Source of the DNA: Pseudomonas sp. GM48
GTDB taxonomy: Bacteria > Pseudomonadota > Gammaproteobacteria > Pseudomonadales > Pseudomonadaceae
Direction of reading: 5' to 3'
NCBI RefSeq assembly: GCF_000282335.1
Contig: NZ_AKJM01000050.1
Location: forward strand, 1-48,271
DNA length: 48,271 bases
Of the stretch, positions 14,240 to 22,210 are shown in pieces; position 1 is the stretch's first letter, and each line of letters opens with the position of its first letter. The translations under genes were made by a program, and so were the position numbers. A model generated the notes under the pieces. The model worked only from the letters and a program-made list of their open reading frames with translations. It searched no databases and was not told the origin of the DNA.

Positions 14240-17113
14240 CTAATGCGGATTTCGTATGCCCTCGACTCGGTAATGAACACCACCTTGGTGGCTCAACATA
14301 AGTCGGTGGACTCCCCGTTTGGTACTTCCAGGAAAACCTCGCAGATCCGCAGACCACAAACCGTCGTGATGGCGATGCCAACTGAGCGCTCCAGTGCGGC
14401 CTTCACGCAGACTGCTGATCGTTGAGGAAACACTCTTGTGGCACGGGTCAGACGAATTACCCAGGATTGAATCCACCGCGTGAGTATCAATTTCCCAGTG
14501 TTGAACTGATTTCGGCGCCATTGATGATGCGACCGAGCTCGTGCCGGACTGTGACGTTTTACCGGCCTTGCGCATGTTCGAGACAGAGGCACCTTCTACC
14601 TCAAATGATTCAACATAGGGCGATTGTTCAGTGGATGATTGCTCTTTCGGCGTATCTCGAACCAGCAGCGTGTTGTAGCCAAGCCGCTTTAGCCCTCGAA
14701 CCGGATTTTTTTCCGTGCTAAGGACGCGCCATGCCTTGTCTACGTTGCCTTCGGGACCTGTATAGCCAAATATTTTTCCTGTTTGCGAATGGAAAAGTCT
14801 AAGGACCACCCCATCACTTCCCGAGGCATTACGGTGTTCAAAAGCAAAGCTCGAAAACTTTGTAGTTTCCTCCTGTGTCAGGCTTTCGTTCGCCGCCAGG
14901 CTGGTGGCCAGATTTTTAATGTCCTCCCCAAACTGCCGTTCCACTACGTCTTGATTGGCGGCCACAGCCTCTGGTCGTAACTGTAGATACTCGTGCGTTC
15001 GCACAATCCCGAACAGCGCTCCACCCAACAGGGCGCCGACTGAGGCACCTGTCATGGCATTGCCCGCCAACCAACCCAACCCGGCCCCGGTCAAGGTCAG
15101 CAAGAACATGAGAATAACCCCTCCCAAAATCTGGGTACCCGTAACCTGCTCTCCGTTTAATCCGAATCGATCAGCGAAGTTGATCGGGTTATTACCCACC
15201 ATCGCATAGCGATTGGGCCCCTCCACTTCCCCCGCCGGATCCGGACAAATCCAGTGCTGCAACCAAGGGGCGTAATACCTATAGCCATAGTAATAGAGCC
15301 CGGTCGCATCCCGTTCCTTGCCCGAATAACGAATGGTTTTGTACTTCGCTACCAATGCGCTTTTACCCGCCCAGCACGCCGTGCCGCCAAAGGGGTAATA
15401 GTGTTCCTGGGTTAGCACGCCCGCCTCATCGTCCAGTTCCAGGGTGCTGGAACCGAGGTGGTCGCTGAGGCTGAAGCGCAATTGATCGTCATGAGTACCT
15501 TGGGGCCAGTGCAGCGCCCGCACGCTACTGCGCCCGGCTTCGACGCTGATCACGTGATGTTCTTCGCCATCGGCCTGACGGTGGATTTCCAGACCCGGGA
15601 GGTAACGGACCTCGCTGCACAGGGTGCGACCGCCGCTGTGGGCGACCCCCACTTTGCGCAGGCGATGACCGGGGCGGTCGTAGCGGTAGCCTTCGTAGTC
15701 GTCCGGCCCGGTTTCACGTTTGACCAAGGTGACCTGGTGCAATTGATTGCGGCTGTCCCAGGTCATGGCTTGACCACGTTGCAGTTCCTGTTGATTGCCA
15801 CAGGCATCGAAACCCAAGGCGACTTCGGGCTCGCCCGGCAGCGAACCATCATCGCGCTGCCCGAGGCTCCGGTTGCTTCGTGTCGAGGTGAACATCGAAA
15901 ACCTGGGCGCATCGCTCTGCTGGCGGCTAATCAAATTCCCGCCCCGGTCGTACTCGAAGCACTGGGTGTAATTACGCCGTTGATTAGGGTCCAGCGGTGT
16001 GGGCAGCAGTGTCGGCAGCGTCGGACCATGACTCGGCTGGCTGACCTCCCAACCCCGGGCTTCGACCAGTTGATACAGGCTGTCATAGCGGTAGCGATTG
16101 ATCGGGTCGATGCGCTGGTTGTTGAAATGGCTGACGGCTTGAGACAGGTCTTGCAGCTCGACGATGTTGCCCGCCGGGTCGTAGACGTAGTTCAGTTCCT
16201 GCAACGGCTTTTGATTGCCGACTGCCGCTACCAGCCTGAGCAGCCGGCCGTCATCGGCCGCATACTCGGCGTGGGTCAGCACGCCATTGCCGGCGGTTTC
16301 GCTTTCGATCTGATCCTGGGCGTTGTAGCGGATCGCACTGACCAGCCGTTGCGGACGCTTGCCCTCACCGGCCATTTGAAGCCAGACCTCACTCAACTTG
16401 CCCGCCCTGTCGTAGCCAACGGTGCGAACATTGCCCATCGCATCGGTTTGACGCTGAAGCTCACCACCGGGGTTGAAGGCGTGGCGAGTGATGAACGACC
16501 GATCTTCCAGCCATGAATCGCGCTCATCGAGGCCCAAAGGCCAATCAGGAGTTTCGAGATCAGCGAGAAAACGTCGATCCTCAACCAGCACGGCACCGGT
16601 AAGCCCGTAGGCGAGGAAGACTTGAACTCCAGCCGGATCATCATGGCGGATCAACTGCCCGCACTGGTTGCGCTCGGCGAACGCTGGAGCGCAATCACCG
16701 TAGGTCAGTCGCTCCACTACCCGAGGCGCTTCTCCAGCGACCTGTTCCATGACGGCGATCGGTCGCTGTTGTGCGTCGAACCCGGTGCGGCGCTGACTGC
16801 CTCGTGCATCCCAGAAGGAACAAGGCGAACCGGCCTGATCCGGCAAACCCAACTGCCATCCGCCATCGACGCTGTCCGTCAGTAACGGTTGACCGCTCAG
16901 GCCGTAGAGCGTGATCAAGTTCGGCTTCGGCGCCGTACCCCACAATCGCGGGTCCCAGGATTCGACCAAACGGCCTGCCGCGTCAAAGCGTTGCCGGGTA
17001 ATGCGCGGGTCAATCACCGGGCTGTCGGGATGGCGGCAATAGCCCACGTTGCGAACCGCCAGGGTGCGCGGGTCGATGACCGACAGCGTCGGTGTCGCGG
17101 CGTGAGGGTTCAT
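14240..17113 (-). CDS. TccC/RHS-repeat toxin-like protein with variable C-terminus
   Basis: 957-residue protein matching the C subunit of insecticidal Tc toxins. The N-terminus (TLSVIDPRTLAVRNVGYCRH, ITRQRFDAAGRLVESWDPRL) is characteristic of TccC. YD/RHS repeats follow and the RHS-associated core ends in RYSGKERDATGLYYYGYRYY and DPAGEVEGPNRYAMVGNNP. The core closes near residue 652, where self-cleavage occurs in the family. The last 305 residues are unrelated to the core: a Gly-rich hydrophobic segment (about 659-705), then a hydrophilic region ending SWHRHHDGLWSADLRG. That tail maps to 14243-15157, where the DNA looks less GC-rich. No TcA, TcB, VgrG or immunity gene is nearby. Target activity unknown. 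Confidence 0.88.
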   Translation of the reverse strand: MNPHAATPTLSVIDPRTLAVRNVGYCRHPDSPVIDPRITRQRFDAAGRLVESWDPRLWGTAPKPNLITLYGLSGQPLLTDSVDGGWQLGLPDQAGSPCSFWDARGSQRRTGFDAQQRPIAVMEQVAGEAPRVVERLTYGDCAPAFAERNQCGQLIRHDDPAGVQVFLAYGLTGAVLVEDRRFLADLETPDWPLGLDERDSWLEDRSFITRHAFNPGGELQRQTDAMGNVRTVGYDRAGKLSEVWLQMAGEGKRPQRLVSAIRYNAQDQIESETAGNGVLTHAEYAADDGRLLRLVAAVGNQKPLQELNYVYDPAGNIVELQDLSQAVSHFNNQRIDPINRYRYDSLYQLVEARGWEVSQPSHGPTLPTLLPTPLDPNQRRNYTQCFEYDRGGNLISRQQSDAPRFSMFTSTRSNRSLGQRDDGSLPGEPEVALGFDACGNQQELQRGQAMTWDSRNQLHQVTLVKRETGPDDYEGYRYDRPGHRLRKVGVAHSGGRTLCSEVRYLPGLEIHRQADGEEHHVISVEAGRSSVRALHWPQGTHDDQLRFSLSDHLGSSTLELDDEAGVLTQEHYYPFGGTACWAGKSALVAKYKTIRYSGKERDATGLYYYGYRYYAPWLQHWICPDPAGEVEGPNRYAMVGNNPINFADRFGLNGEQVTGTQILGGVILMFLLTLTGAGLGWLAGNAMTGASVGALLGGALFGIVRTHEYLQLRPEAVAANQDVVERQFGEDIKNLATSLAANESLTQEETTKFSSFAFEHRNASGSDGVVLRLFHSQTGKIFGYTGPEGNVDKAWRVLSTEKNPVRGLKRLGYNTLLVRDTPKEQSSTEQSPYVESFEVEGASVSNMRKAGKTSQSGTSSVASSMAPKSVQHWEIDTHAVDSILGNSSDPCHKSVSSTISSLREGRTGALSWHRHHDGLWSADLRGFPGSTKRGVHRLMLSHQGGVHYRVEGIRNPH

Positions 17114-17172
17114 GGCGTTGACAGCCCTTCGTTCTGACTGAGGACAGACTGGGCCTTTTTTCGCCGGACCGT

Positions 17173-17192
17173 AACTGTAAGAAGTTACAGTT
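17173..17192 (-). other. Hairpin in gap between LuxR and RHS genes
   Basis: AACTGTAA and TTACAGTT form a perfect 8-base stem; on the minus strand the loop is CTTC. It lies downstream of the LuxR gene and upstream of the RHS gene, both leftward. It could be an operator for the toxin gene or a transcript structure. No T run follows. Confidence 0.4.
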
Positions 17193-17263
17193 GAGCGTCT
17201 TTGACATCACCATGGTGGGCAAAGCTTTTTCCATTCAAGCGGATGAGACGCAGGGCAGGCGAT

Positions 17264-18037
17264 TCAACGCGGCTGCAACACCAAGGCAAACAACTCGCCA
17301 TGCCCGCTCACGTTGAGCTTGTGATAGAGGTTGCGCCGGTGCACTTTCACTGTCTCCGGGGAGATGCCCATTTGCTGGGCGATGGCCTTGCTGGAGAAGC
17401 CCTGGAGAATCAGGCGCGCAGTTTCGATTTCCCGCAGCGTCAGGCGTGCGTCGAAGCGATCGAGCAAGGTCGCCAGATCGCCGGCCGGTGGTTCGGTAGC
17501 CGGCCCTTCAGGCGGCAGCAAATCCAGGTGTCGGCGCATCGCTGCCAGCACCCAGTCACGCATGCACAGCAGGCGGCCCTGTTCCTCAAGGCTAAAGCGT
17601 GAAGCACGTCCGAGGGACAGGCCGAGCACGGCACCGTCAACGTTGACCATGAACTGCAACTCGTCCCCACCGACCACGGCGCTGAAGTAACTCAGGTAAT
17701 ACTCGCTGTGCTGGAACTGGTCGGGGGCCACCGATTCGAGGCTGTGCAAACCGTCGGCAATGCCTGCGCAAGCGGCTTGATAGAACGGATCGAGCAGGTA
17801 CATGCCGGCACTGTAGTCCGCCAGTTCTTCCTGCTCATCGCGGTTGCCATTGGCATCGAAATCAATCAGCAGGCGCGGCACATGCCCCGGGCGCATCAGC
17901 GCCACCAGGGCGTTGTCCAGCGGCACCAGCAAGCGCAGGGTATCGACCAGCGCACGCCAGAAACCGTCCCGCCCCACCGCCGTGAAGACCCGCGCCAGCC
18001 CCTGGTGCACCGGCAACTCTTTCAACAACGCGTCCAC
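17264..18037 (-). CDS. LuxR-family transcriptional regulator
   Basis: 257-residue protein with a C-terminal LuxR/NarL helix-turn-helix (about residues 195-255): LTLREIETARLILQGFSSKA, IAQQMGISPETVKVHRRNLY, HKLNVSGHGELFALV. The N-terminal 190 residues do not show the conserved acyl-homoserine-lactone pocket residues, so it is probably an orphan regulator sensing another signal. It stands divergently from the polyamine-binding-protein gene with a 110-base gap that should hold both promoters. Similar LuxR proteins are common beside amine and amino-acid uptake genes in Pseudomonas. Confidence 0.9.
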   Translation of the reverse strand: MDALLKELPVHQGLARVFTAVGRDGFWRALVDTLRLLVPLDNALVALMRPGHVPRLLIDFDANGNRDEQEELADYSAGMYLLDPFYQAACAGIADGLHSLESVAPDQFQHSEYYLSYFSAVVGGDELQFMVNVDGAVLGLSLGRASRFSLEEQGRLLCMRDWVLAAMRRHLDLLPPEGPATEPPAGDLATLLDRFDARLTLREIETARLILQGFSSKAIAQQMGISPETVKVHRRNLYHKLNVSGHGELFALVLQPR

Positions 18038-18147
18038 GCACTACCCCTTTTGAGTAACCCATGATGGGAATGGGTGAAGGTCACCCTGGTCGATACGCTG
18101 CAAACTCCTGATTACCACCGGCCGCAACAGGCCAGGAGTGCCGCATC

Positions 18148-19251
18148 ATGAGTCGTCACCGCTTGTATTTCAATCTGGGGTTTGGCGCCTGCCTGGCGGT
18201 GTCGCTGTCGGCATTTGCCGTCGAAGCCCCGACCGTGCACGTGTACAACTGGTACGACTATATCGGCCCCACCACCCTGCAGGATTTCAAGCGTGACACC
18301 GGGATCGCGCCGGTCTACGACACCTTCGACAGCGCCGAAGTACTCGAAGGCAAGTTACTCACCAGTCGCAGCGGCTACGACGTGGTGGTGGCGAGCAACT
18401 TCAGTCTGCCCACGCTGATCAAGGCCGGCGCCCTCGCCCCACTGCCCCGTTCGCAGATGCCGGACTTCAAGAACATGGACGCCGATCTGCTGGCGAAACT
18501 GGCCAACAACGATCCGGGTAACCAGTACGCCGTACCGTATCTTTGGGGCACCAACGGCATCGGCTACAACATCGACAAAGTGCGCGCAGTGCTGGGCGAC
18601 AAGGCACCTGTGGATTCCTGGGACCTGGTGTTCAAGGAGGAGAACCTGGCCAGGCTCGGCGAATGCGGCGTGGCCATGCTCGACTCGCCGTCGGAGATGC
18701 TGCCGGTCGCCCTGCACTACCTCGGCCTGCCACCCAACAGCACTAACCCCGAGGACTACAAGAAAGCCGAAGCGCTGCTGCTCAAGCTGCGTCCGCACAT
18801 TGCCTACTTTAACTCGTCGAAGTTCATCAGCGACCTGTCCAACGGCAACATCTGCGTGGCGGTCGGTTGGTCCGGGGCGATGCTCGAAGCCAAGGCCACC
18901 GCCGAGCAGGCCGGCAACGGCGTGAAGATCGCCTACAGCCTGCCCAAGGAAGGCGCGCCGGTGTGGTTCGACACGCTGGTGCTGCTCAAGGACGCACCGC
19001 ACCCGGAACAAGGGATGGCGTTCATCGACTACCTGATGCGCCCTGAAGTCATCGCCCCGGTCAGCGACCACCTCAACTATCCCAACGGCAACCGCAGCGC
19101 CACGACGCTGGTCGCCGAAGCGACCCGCAGTAACCCGGCCGTCTATCCGCCAGCGGAAGCCATGGCCACGTTGTTTACCCTCCAGCCTTTGCCGCCGGCT
19201 ACCGAGCGTGTGCGCACGCGGATCTGGAGCAAGGTCAAAAACGGTCAATAA
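18148..19251 (+). CDS. Polyamine ABC transporter substrate-binding protein (PotF-like)
   Basis: 367-residue periplasmic binding protein of the PotD/PotF class. A Sec signal peptide is followed by the family opening VHVYNWYDYIGPTTLQDFKR, then GYDVVVASNFSLPTLIKAG, the ligand-site segment YLWGTNGIGYNIDKVRAVLG, and VAVGWSGAMLEAK. Length equals that of PotF. Start ATG at 18148 follows AGGAG. No permease or ATPase is adjacent, so it either feeds a transporter encoded elsewhere or acts as a sensor partner. The aminopeptidase gene lies downstream on the same strand beyond a REP pair. Confidence 0.92.
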   Translation: MSRHRLYFNLGFGACLAVSLSAFAVEAPTVHVYNWYDYIGPTTLQDFKRDTGIAPVYDTFDSAEVLEGKLLTSRSGYDVVVASNFSLPTLIKAGALAPLPRSQMPDFKNMDADLLAKLANNDPGNQYAVPYLWGTNGIGYNIDKVRAVLGDKAPVDSWDLVFKEENLARLGECGVAMLDSPSEMLPVALHYLGLPPNSTNPEDYKKAEALLLKLRPHIAYFNSSKFISDLSNGNICVAVGWSGAMLEAKATAEQAGNGVKIAYSLPKEGAPVWFDTLVLLKDAPHPEQGMAFIDYLMRPEVIAPVSDHLNYPNGNRSATTLVAEATRSNPAVYPPAEAMATLFTLQPLPPATERVRTRIWSKVKNGQ

Positions 19252-19266
19252 ACACACCGCATGTCC

Positions 19267-19360
19267 CTGTGGGAGCGGGCTTGCTCGCGAAAGCGGTGGA
19301 TCAGCAAAAACTGATAGCGACTGACACTCCGCCTTCGCGAGCAAGCCCGCTCCCACAGGG
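19267..19360. repeat. REP pair
   Basis: Facing REP units around a spacer with AACTGATAGCGACTGACA, between the binding-protein gene and the aminopeptidase gene. Confidence 0.9.
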
Positions 19361-19419
19361 GACGTACGGTGCCCGAAATACCCCCTTTTTTCTGCCACGA
19401 ATTGAAGATGAGAAAAACC

Positions 19420-20550
19420 ATGAAACCACGCGCCCGCGACCTGAATATCTCGTTCGGCCAACTGCAACCCGGCCCGCTCAACGCCATCACCGATGTCCCC
19501 GGCGTGCGAGTCGGCCACAGCGATGTACGAGGCCGCACAGCCAATGGCCGCGACATCCTCACTGGCGTCACCGTCATCGAACCGCGTGCCGGTTCCACCA
19601 GTCAGCAACCCTGTTTTGCCGGCGTACATGTACTCAACGGCAATGGCGATGCCACGGGGCTGGAGTGGATTCGCGAAGCGGGGTTGCTGACCAGCCCCAT
19701 CGCGTTCACCAACACCCATAGCCTGGGTGTGGTTCGCGATGCGCTGATCGTGCTCGATCGCGAGCAGCAAGCCGATGACGGGCGTCTCTACTGGAACATG
19801 CCGGTGGTGCTGGAAACCTTCGACGGCCTGCTCAACGACATCAACGGTTTTCACGTGAAGCCTGAACACGTGGCCCAAGCCGTGCGCTCGGCGGCGGGTG
19901 GCCCGGTGGCCGAAGGCAATGTCGGCGGTGGCAGCGGCATGATCTGCCACGAATTCAAGGGCGGCATCGGCACCGCGTCGCGACGCTTGAACAACGCCCA
20001 GGGTGGCTGGACGGTGGGGGCAATTGTCCAGGCCAACCATGGCATCCGTCATGAACTGCGCGTCGACGGGTATCCGGTCGGGCGCTACATGGAACAGGTC
20101 GATTCGCCGTTCCTCAAGGCCTCGTTGCCCCATCCGGGCATGGGTTCGATCGTGGTCTGCCTGGCCACCGATGCGCCGTTACTGCCACACCAGTGCACGC
20201 GCCTGGCCCAACGCGCCAGCCTCGGCCTGGCCCGCACCGGCGGCGGTAATGAAGACCACAGCGGCGACATCTTCATCGCCTTCGCCACCGGTAACGATCA
20301 CGTGCCGCCGGCCGCCTATGAGAGCAAGAAAGCACCGACCACCGACAACCTGAGCATGGTCAACAACGACCACATCAGCGAGCTGTTCCTGGCCGCCACC
20401 GAAGCCGTGGAAGAAGCCATCATCAATGCCTTGCTCGCCGCCGACACCGCCGAAGGCAACGGGCACGCGGTGCAGGGGCTGGATGTCGAAACGTTGCTCA
20501 AGGCGTTGCGTAGCGCTGGCTGGCCGGGGGATGCGACTAGTGGTACTTGA
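19420..20550 (+). CDS. P1-family (DmpA-type, S58) aminopeptidase
   Basis: 376-residue member of peptidase family S58, N-terminal-nucleophile hydrolases that cut themselves into two chains. Family segments: NAITDVPGVRVGHSDV, NGNGDATGLEWIREAGLL, SPIAFTNTHSLGVVRDAL, GNVGGGSGM. The self-cleavage site and nucleophile are Gly242-Ser243 in GMGSIVVCLATDAPLL, close to Gly249-Ser250 of DmpA. TGGGNEDHSGDIFIAFATGN follows in the small chain. Members release N-terminal D- or beta-amino acids. No signal peptide is seen, so it is cytoplasmic. ATG 19408 is an alternative start; 19420 has GATGAG seven bases upstream. Confidence 0.92.
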   Translation: MKPRARDLNISFGQLQPGPLNAITDVPGVRVGHSDVRGRTANGRDILTGVTVIEPRAGSTSQQPCFAGVHVLNGNGDATGLEWIREAGLLTSPIAFTNTHSLGVVRDALIVLDREQQADDGRLYWNMPVVLETFDGLLNDINGFHVKPEHVAQAVRSAAGGPVAEGNVGGGSGMICHEFKGGIGTASRRLNNAQGGWTVGAIVQANHGIRHELRVDGYPVGRYMEQVDSPFLKASLPHPGMGSIVVCLATDAPLLPHQCTRLAQRASLGLARTGGGNEDHSGDIFIAFATGNDHVPPAAYESKKAPTTDNLSMVNNDHISELFLAATEAVEEAIINALLAADTAEGNGHAVQGLDVETLLKALRSAGWPGDATSGT

Positions 20551-20575
20551 GTGAAACACTCGGTCTTTTTACGAT
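20547..20575 (+). promoter_or_regulatory. Predicted sigma-70 promoter for candidate small RNA
   Basis: TTGAGT (20547-20552) and TACGAT (20570-20575) are separated by 17 bases, overlapping the stop codon of the aminopeptidase gene. A start about seven bases downstream falls at the base of the first RNA hairpin. Confidence 0.5.
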
Positions 20576-20581
20576 GAACTT

Positions 20582-20722
20582 GCGCAGCCGTTTGTTGACT
20601 CAAACCGCTGCGTAGGTGGTGAGTGCACTGAACCCCTACCAAGCTCACCGCCTGCTTCACGCGCATCTTGAGCCTCACGGCTCCTCTTCCTCCCCATCAA
20701 AGAGCTTTGAGGCTCTTTTTTT
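20582..20722 (+). ncRNA. Candidate structured small RNA, about 140 nt
   Basis: Non-coding interval with its own promoter-like pair and a strong terminator. Hairpin 1: CGCAGC (20583-20588) and GTTTG pair with CAAAC and GCTGCG (20607-20612) around loop TTGACT with a single C/C mismatch. Hairpin 2: GGTGGTGAG (20615-20623) pairs with CTCACCGCC (20644-20652) with one G-U. A single-stranded pyrimidine run CTCCTCTTCCTCCCC (about 20681-20695) follows, complementary to Shine-Dalgarno sequences. Hairpin 3 is the terminator at 20699-20722. No ORF with a ribosome binding site is seen. The layout is that of an Hfq-type regulatory RNA; I cannot name it. Confidence 0.6.
20699..20722 (+). terminator. Rho-independent terminator
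   Basis: AAAGAGC (20699-20705), loop TTTGAG, GCTCTTT (20712-20718) and a continuing T run. It ends the candidate small RNA and any read-through from the aminopeptidase gene. Confidence 0.85.
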
Positions 20723-20747
20723 GCCTCTGAAAACCAACACTATTCAT

Positions 20748-20838
20748 TGTGGGAGCGGGCTTGCTCGCGAAGGCGGTGTGTCAGTCAATATTTATGGCGA
20801 CTGATACGACGCCTTCGCGAGCAAGCCCGCTCCCACAG
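20748..20838. repeat. REP pair
   Basis: Facing REP units around a GTGTCAGTCAATA spacer, between the small-RNA terminator and the end of the convergent TetR gene. Confidence 0.9.
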
Positions 20839-20848
20839 GGGGGGATTT

Positions 20849-21469
20849 TCATTGGGGTTGGGGGATGCACAGCGAACGCCACGCCGCCTCCGCCAGCATG
20901 TCCCGGTATGCCTTCGGGCTGCCCTTGACCCGGCCCGACAACCAGGCGCGGCAGTAACTGTCAGCCTGGCCGACGATCAGCGACGGTATCAACTCCGCCG
21001 GAAAATTCCCCAACTCATTACCGTGTGCCCCCAGCCACTCCAGCAACTGCTTGTTGCGCGTCTTGTTGCGGGTGGCGAGTTCGTCCTTGAACGGCCCCTT
21101 GGTGACGGCAAACCGCGCGTGGTACTGGAACCGTGCCCACTCCGGCTGGCTATCGACCCAATCCACATAGCTGTGCACCAGCGCGTGCACCCCCGCTTGT
21201 GTGGTGTGTGCGTCAGCCAGGTAGCTGTCGCGCAAACGGGCCTGATCGTCGAGGGCGGTAAAAAACAGCGCCGCCACCAGACCTTCCTTGTTGCCGAAAT
21301 GGTGATAGATCGCGCCGACGCTGGTATCGCATTCGGCGCGAATCATTTCGATGGTCGTGGCCTCGATCCCCTGTTCGTTGAACAGGCACAGGGCCTTTCT
21401 GAAGATGTCGCGCTTGAGTTCGGCGCGTCGTCCGGGGTAGCAGCGTTCGAGCAGGTCGGCGGTTTCCAT
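20849..21469 (-). CDS. TetR-family transcriptional regulator
   Basis: 206-residue regulator. The N-terminal helix-turn-helix reads RDIFRKALCLFNEQGIEATT, IEMIRAECDTSVGAIYHHFG, NKEGLVAALF (about residues 19-66). The start at 21469 gives METADLLERCYPGRRAELKR; upstream codons of the frame lie in the promoter gap. It is divergent from a thioesterase-like gene, and the gap holds a long inverted repeat that is the likely binding site. It probably represses itself and the neighbour. Confidence 0.9.
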   Translation of the reverse strand: METADLLERCYPGRRAELKRDIFRKALCLFNEQGIEATTIEMIRAECDTSVGAIYHHFGNKEGLVAALFFTALDDQARLRDSYLADAHTTQAGVHALVHSYVDWVDSQPEWARFQYHARFAVTKGPFKDELATRNKTRNKQLLEWLGAHGNELGNFPAELIPSLIVGQADSYCRAWLSGRVKGSPKAYRDMLAEAAWRSLCIPQPQ

Positions 21470-21534
21470 GCTGAAAAACAGTCCAGAACAATCATGAGGA
21501 CGCTGGCGAATGCCAACGGGTAAGTCGCAACAGG

Positions 21535-21604
21535 TTGACAGATTTCTCATCGACAGAATACTGTTCCGTCACAGAACAATATTCTGTTACGGAATATTGT
21601 TCTG
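21535..21604 (+). promoter_or_regulatory. Promoter and TetR-type operator before thioesterase gene
   Basis: TTGACA (21535-21540), 16-base spacer and AATACT (21557-21562) form a promoter for the rightward gene. Just downstream, arms 21572-21584 (CAGAACAATATTC) and 21592-21604 (GAATATTGTTCTG) are perfectly complementary around a seven-base centre. A partial site, ACAGAATACTGTTC, overlaps the -10. The position fits repression by the divergent TetR protein. Confidence 0.65.
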
Positions 21605-21632
21605 CAAACTGTCATCCTCAAGAGGCAAAAAA

Positions 21633-22073
21633 ATGAGTCAGTTCCTCAGCATGTTCAACAGCGCAGGGCCAGAAGGGTTCAGCAAAATGGCCTGCCAGGT
21701 GGCGCCCTACTTCTCCACCATCAACCCGCTGGTCCAGGATTTGCGCAAAGGCTCTGCCACCGTGCACGTACCGTTCGCCCGGGAGATCACCAATCATTTG
21801 GGTACGGTGCATGCCATTGCCATGTGCAATGCCGCCGAACTGGCCGCCGGGATGATGACCGACGTTTCCATTCCCGCCGGCGCACGCTGGATTCCCAAAG
21901 GCATGACCGTCGAATACCTGGCCAAGGCCAAGAGCGATGTGACGGCGGTGGCCGCGGGGGAAGCAGTGGACTGGACCACTGAAGGCGACAAGATCGTGCC
22001 GGTGGACATTCACGATGCCGAAGGCAAGAAGGTGTTCACGGCGCGGATCACCATGAATGTGAAGCTCGCCTAA
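21633..22073 (+). CDS. Hotdog-fold thioesterase-like protein (DUF4442)
   Basis: 146-residue protein of the hotdog superfamily, YiiD/DUF4442 group. Visible features: PYFSTINPLVQDLRKGSATV, PFAREITNHLGTVHAIAMCN in which NHLGTVHA matches the acyl-thioesterase helix entry, and the strand ITMNVKLA at the end. The start at 21633 follows AAGAGG. It probably hydrolyses an acyl-CoA or binds one. The divergent TetR gene and the operator between them suggest induction by an acyl or aromatic ligand. Confidence 0.85.
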   Translation: MSQFLSMFNSAGPEGFSKMACQVAPYFSTINPLVQDLRKGSATVHVPFAREITNHLGTVHAIAMCNAAELAAGMMTDVSIPAGARWIPKGMTVEYLAKAKSDVTAVAAGEAVDWTTEGDKIVPVDIHDAEGKKVFTARITMNVKLA

Positions 22074-22091
22074 ACGCTGCCCGCAGTTAAA

Positions 22092-22182
22092 TGTGGGAGC
22101 GGGCTTGCTCGCGAAGGCGTCGTGTCAGTCGCCATCAATGTTGGCTGACACACCGCTTTCGCGAGCAAGCCCGCTCCCACAG
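22092..22182. repeat. REP pair
   Basis: Facing REP units around GTGTCAGTCGCCATCAATG, between the ends of the convergent thioesterase and acetyltransferase genes. Confidence 0.9.
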
Positions 22183-22210
22183 GGGAATTGTGGTGTTTAG
22201 TTGAACACGG

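Noticed and set aside
14240..15157. Toxin tail as a RelE/BECR nuclease
   Set aside because: The GLWSADLRG segment near the end recalls RelE-like proteins, but too few residues match to claim it.
18355..20133. 592-codon minus-strand ORF
   Set aside because: Runs antisense through the PotF-like gene, a REP pair and the aminopeptidase gene, so it cannot be a real gene.
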